From Treponema sp. (GTDB lineage: Bacteria; Spirochaetota; Spirochaetia; Treponematales; Breznakiellaceae), in NCBI GenBank assembly GCA_031266775.1, contig JAISAQ010000056.1, forward strand, positions 160,655 to 224,654: 64,000 nucleotides of DNA, in the 5' to 3' direction. Shown in pieces: positions 61,979 to 64,000 of the stretch. The notes under the pieces are model-generated. The model saw only the letters and a program-made list of their open reading frames with translations, was not told the DNA's origin and did not search any database. Position numbers and translations under genes: made by a program. Position 1 is the stretch's first letter, and every line of letters starts with the position of its first letter.

Positions 61979-63301
61979 TTATTTTTTCCCTATATACTCA
62001 ATCGTGGCCCAGTTTGCCATAATGGTATTATAGGCGCTGTCGAGTGTTGTTTTGATATCCAGATTTTCCCTCAGTATGCTACTGACATTCCACGCATTCT
62101 GGACATTTTCACTCATATAATAATGGGTAAAGGGAAAGTACTTTGCCCTGGCGGTAACCTGAGCGAAAAATTCCTTGGTAAAATGTTCAGGCTGCTGCGA
62201 GGGCCACAAATTGTAGGCTTCAGCCCCCAGAGTTTCCTGGCTCGGAGGCATGGACGATAATGCGCCGATGTCAATATTATTGATCCCCTCTACACTGCCC
62301 CAATGCTTCATCACCTCCCAGGATGTCTCAATATTTTTCGCGTTTGCGGGGATGAACATACCTGAACTTCTCGCCGGAGTCACGTCGCCTTTTGCCATTG
62401 GGCCGGTCGGCGCAAAAATAACATCCCAGGTAAAATCAACCCTATCGGCGCTTACACGAAAGAAATTCGCTGCCCAAGTCCCGTTATAATGAAATGCCGC
62501 TTTTCCATCCCTGAAAAGAACATCCGGCGCTACAGTCTGGTAATAAGTTGGTTCAGGCGCGACTTTGTCCTGATAAATCAACCTTTTGAGAAATTCAAAT
62601 GTATACACCACCTCAGGCGAATTTATTGTACATTTTGTCATGTCATCATTAAAGGCGGACCCGCCATTAAGCGTATACCAGTACATATCGCCGACATGCG
62701 CATCGGAAAGTCCCCATATGCCGTTTGCGGGATCAGCTACTTTCAAGCAGATGTCCCGAAACTGATCCCAGGTCCATGAACCCCGGGGAACTTCTATACC
62801 GGCCTTTTCAAGCATGGTCACATTGACATACATGTACCAAGCGCCGTACCAGGAAGGTAACCCATATAATTCTCCGTCAATGATCCAGTCAGGCGTACCA
62901 AAAAACGTCGTCAAATCAACACTATCACGCTGCATGTATTCGTTTAACCCAAGCATTAAATCGTTTCTGGCATAGGAAGAAATATGATCACTATTACAGA
63001 GAACAAGATCCGCGGGCGTTCCGGCGGCCATTTCAGAAATCATCTTCGCAATGAAACCATCATAAGGTGAATAGTCAAAAATAATTTCAATCCCGCTTGT
63101 GGGTGTATAACTGGTCTTGAAATACCTGTCCGCAAGCTCTATCTCGTGATCTCCCCACCAATTGGCGAAACGAACCTGGCGTTTGCCGTCGCCTCCAGAT
63201 GTCCCGCCTGTAGAGCCCTGTCCTCCCCTGGAACAGGCTGGCAGCAATGACACACAGGCGATTACCGTACACAGAACAATTTCCCGCGAAAACCGTTTCA
63301 T
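61979..63301 (-). CDS. ABC sugar-binding lipoprotein (second cassette)
   Basis: A 440-residue lipoprotein with a lipobox SLLPAC and a Gly/Ser linker. The mature domain starts RQVRFANWWGDHEIE and includes YSPYDGFIAKMISEMAAGTPADLVL, typical of family 1 (CUT1) binding proteins. AGAGGAGG lies 7 nt before the ATG. It is the first gene of the operon continuing with two permeases, GH38-like and Fe-ADH genes. Two promoter/operator units lie upstream. Confidence 0.93.
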   Translation of the reverse strand: MKRFSREIVLCTVIACVSLLPACSRGGQGSTGGTSGGDGKRQVRFANWWGDHEIELADRYFKTSYTPTSGIEIIFDYSPYDGFIAKMISEMAAGTPADLVLCNSDHISSYARNDLMLGLNEYMQRDSVDLTTFFGTPDWIIDGELYGLPSWYGAWYMYVNVTMLEKAGIEVPRGSWTWDQFRDICLKVADPANGIWGLSDAHVGDMYWYTLNGGSAFNDDMTKCTINSPEVVYTFEFLKRLIYQDKVAPEPTYYQTVAPDVLFRDGKAAFHYNGTWAANFFRVSADRVDFTWDVIFAPTGPMAKGDVTPARSSGMFIPANAKNIETSWEVMKHWGSVEGINNIDIGALSSMPPSQETLGAEAYNLWPSQQPEHFTKEFFAQVTARAKYFPFTHYYMSENVQNAWNVSSILRENLDIKTTLDSAYNTIMANWATIEYIGKK

Positions 63302-63361
63302 CTTGATCCTCCTCTGATCCTTCCTACCGGAATATCACATATGGAATATTTCCTCAGCATA

Positions 63362-63386
63362 TAACTTAGGAAAACTACCTAAGTTA
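63362..63386 (+). promoter_or_regulatory. Proximal operator (O1), inverted repeat
   Basis: TAACTTAGG and CCTAAGTTA are exact 9-bp arms around a 7-bp spacer. The core CTTAGGAAAACTACCTAAG matches the distal operator at 16 of 19 positions. It abuts the -10 of the proximal promoter. Repressor binding here would block the operon. Confidence 0.65.
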
Positions 63387-63414
63387 TTGTATACTATAAA
63401 ATCGCTCTTGTCAA
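63386..63414 (-). promoter_or_regulatory. Proximal promoter of the second sugar operon
   Basis: On the minus strand TTGACA, a 17-nt spacer and TACAAT (5/6) lie about 85 bp before the binding-protein ATG. Confidence 0.75.
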
Positions 63415-63485
63415 GAAAAATTTTTCACTGGAATACCAGCCAAATACGGGAAACACCGATTTATTTTCAATTAAATCAACGCTTC

Positions 63486-63504
63486 CTTAGTTCATTTTCC
63501 TAAG
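63486..63504 (-). promoter_or_regulatory. Distal operator (O2)
   Basis: In the minus sense CTTAGGAAAATGAACTAAG, nearly the same as O1, lies 7 bp downstream of the distal -10. The gene-free region 63302-63631 contains only these two promoter/operator units; I see nothing else there. Confidence 0.65.
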
Positions 63505-63511
63505 ATATGAT

Positions 63512-63541
63512 ATTATACACATACTATTTTCAATTTGTCAA
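63512..63541 (-). promoter_or_regulatory. Distal promoter of the second sugar operon
   Basis: On the minus strand a perfect TTGACA, an 18-nt spacer and a perfect TATAAT, about 210 bp before the binding-protein ATG and downstream of the ROK gene. Confidence 0.75.
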
Positions 63542-63631
63542 ACTAAATTTCCGGAAATTTTTAGAAAATAGAGGATGAGTTTGTTCCAATTGCAAGAAGC
63601 CCAATAATAAGCCGGTTTCAGGAGGACGCCA

Positions 63632-64000
63632 CTATATCGGCAAAGCCCAGCGCCGCCACAGACTGTTCGCCAATACCCGGCAGGCGCCGTTGGCGGTGCT
63701 GTATTCGCCCCCGGCGCCGGCGGTCAGCACCATCTGGCGTCCTGTCTGCCGCATTTGATGCCGCTGCAGGCTGGCTTTTATCCTGTCAAAAAAGAGGGGG
63801 CCGTTTCGCATGAGGCCGCCGCAGAGGACGACCCGGTCCGGGTCCAGCACGTTGATTGCCATGGAAAGCCCTATGCCTATGTACTCCGCGGCGGTATCTA
63901 TGATTTCAAGGGCCGCCCCGTCTCCCGAATTTGCCGCCCGGAATATCATCGCGGCGTCCACGGTTTCCGGTTTTCCCCCGCAGAATTCCACCAGTTTTGG
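63632..64000 (-). CDS. ROK-family protein, C-terminal part (repressor or sugar kinase)
   Basis: The gene runs off the right edge; only the last 122 codons are seen, reading open to the end. The GTG start in the track is not a real start. AAEYIGIGLSMAINVLDPDRVVLCGGLMRNG is the C-terminal ROK pattern (quoted segment GIGLSMAINVLDPDRVVL). ROK proteins are either sugar kinases or NagC/XylR-type repressors, and only the missing N terminus would tell which. Its position upstream of the sugar operon and its paired operators favour a repressor. Confidence 0.8.
   Translation of the reverse strand, partial: PKLVEFCGGKPETVDAAMIFRAANSGDGAALEIIDTAAEYIGIGLSMAINVLDPDRVVLCGGLMRNGPLFFDRIKASLQRHQMRQTGRQMVLTAGAGGEYSTANGACRVLANSLWRRWALPI

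Overview
This window looks like a chromosomal segment of a treponeme-like spirochaete (order Spirochaetales/Treponematales). The clues are the tamB-bamA pair arranged as I recall it in Treponema pallidum (TP0325/TP0326), the tmk plus small membrane protein pair, the rpsF-ssb-rpsR-DUF2232-rplI-dnaB run, the rpsB-tsf-frr-uppS-cdsA-dxr-rseP run without pyrH, a secA-adjacent spirochaete lipoprotein, and many diderm-type lipoproteins and predicted outer-membrane barrels. Most of the sequence is GC-rich with strong GC3 bias, which suggests a free-living or gut-associated treponeme rather than T. pallidum itself. I cannot name a species. No phage, insertion sequence, integrase, CRISPR array or rRNA operon was seen.

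Layout. 0-12 kb: envelope biogenesis (bamA 5' end, tamB), tmk and a membrane protein, GH20 hexosaminidase, a tightly overlapped ligA/trmB/lipoprotein operon, a second lipoprotein and a DUF503 protein. 12-19 kb: a very large predicted outer-membrane protein, a TPR lipoprotein and a uracil phosphoribosyltransferase with an N-terminal extension. 19-24 kb: an Rrf2/IscR-like regulator overlapping a membrane protein with repeated winged-helix-like segments, a small periplasmic protein, and a JAB/RadC-like domain fused to a DinG-type helicase. 24-28 kb: tRNA-Arg(CCG), an ABC sugar-uptake cassette (two permeases plus binding lipoprotein, no ATPase), a divergent regulatory region and maf. 28-38 kb: the translation/envelope operon rpsB-tsf-frr-uppS-cdsA-dxr-rseP, then a CpXC protein and a beta-propeller protein. 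38-43 kb: ComFB, dnaB, rplI (with an Ala-rich tail), DUF2232, rpsR, ssb, rpsF. 43-50 kb: rsmD, TPR proteins, rlmN, DUF445, an SH3-like lipoprotein head-to-head with an omptin-like barrel, Nudix, membrane proteins. 50-56 kb: NAD(P)HX repair enzyme, propeller lipoprotein, secA. 56-64 kb: a visibly more AT-rich carbohydrate operon (binding protein, two permeases, GH38-like enzyme, iron alcohol dehydrogenase) behind two promoter/operator modules, with the 3' part of a ROK gene at the edge.

How it works together. Most genes are housekeeping. Envelope assembly (BamA/TamB, RseP, SecA, UppS/CdsA/Dxr) sits beside translation genes. Two separate uptake cassettes and two glycosidases (GH20, GH38-like) point to glycan scavenging, with the second cassette probably controlled by a ROK repressor. 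The least ordinary material is regulatory: several genes for exported proteins lack a Shine-Dalgarno and have promoter-like sequences ending 6-10 nt before the ATG (candidate leaderless genes), two divergent gene pairs have mutually overlapping promoters, and two near-identical 19-bp operators sit just downstream of two strong tandem promoters. All promoter, operator and family calls were made by eye, without database searches.
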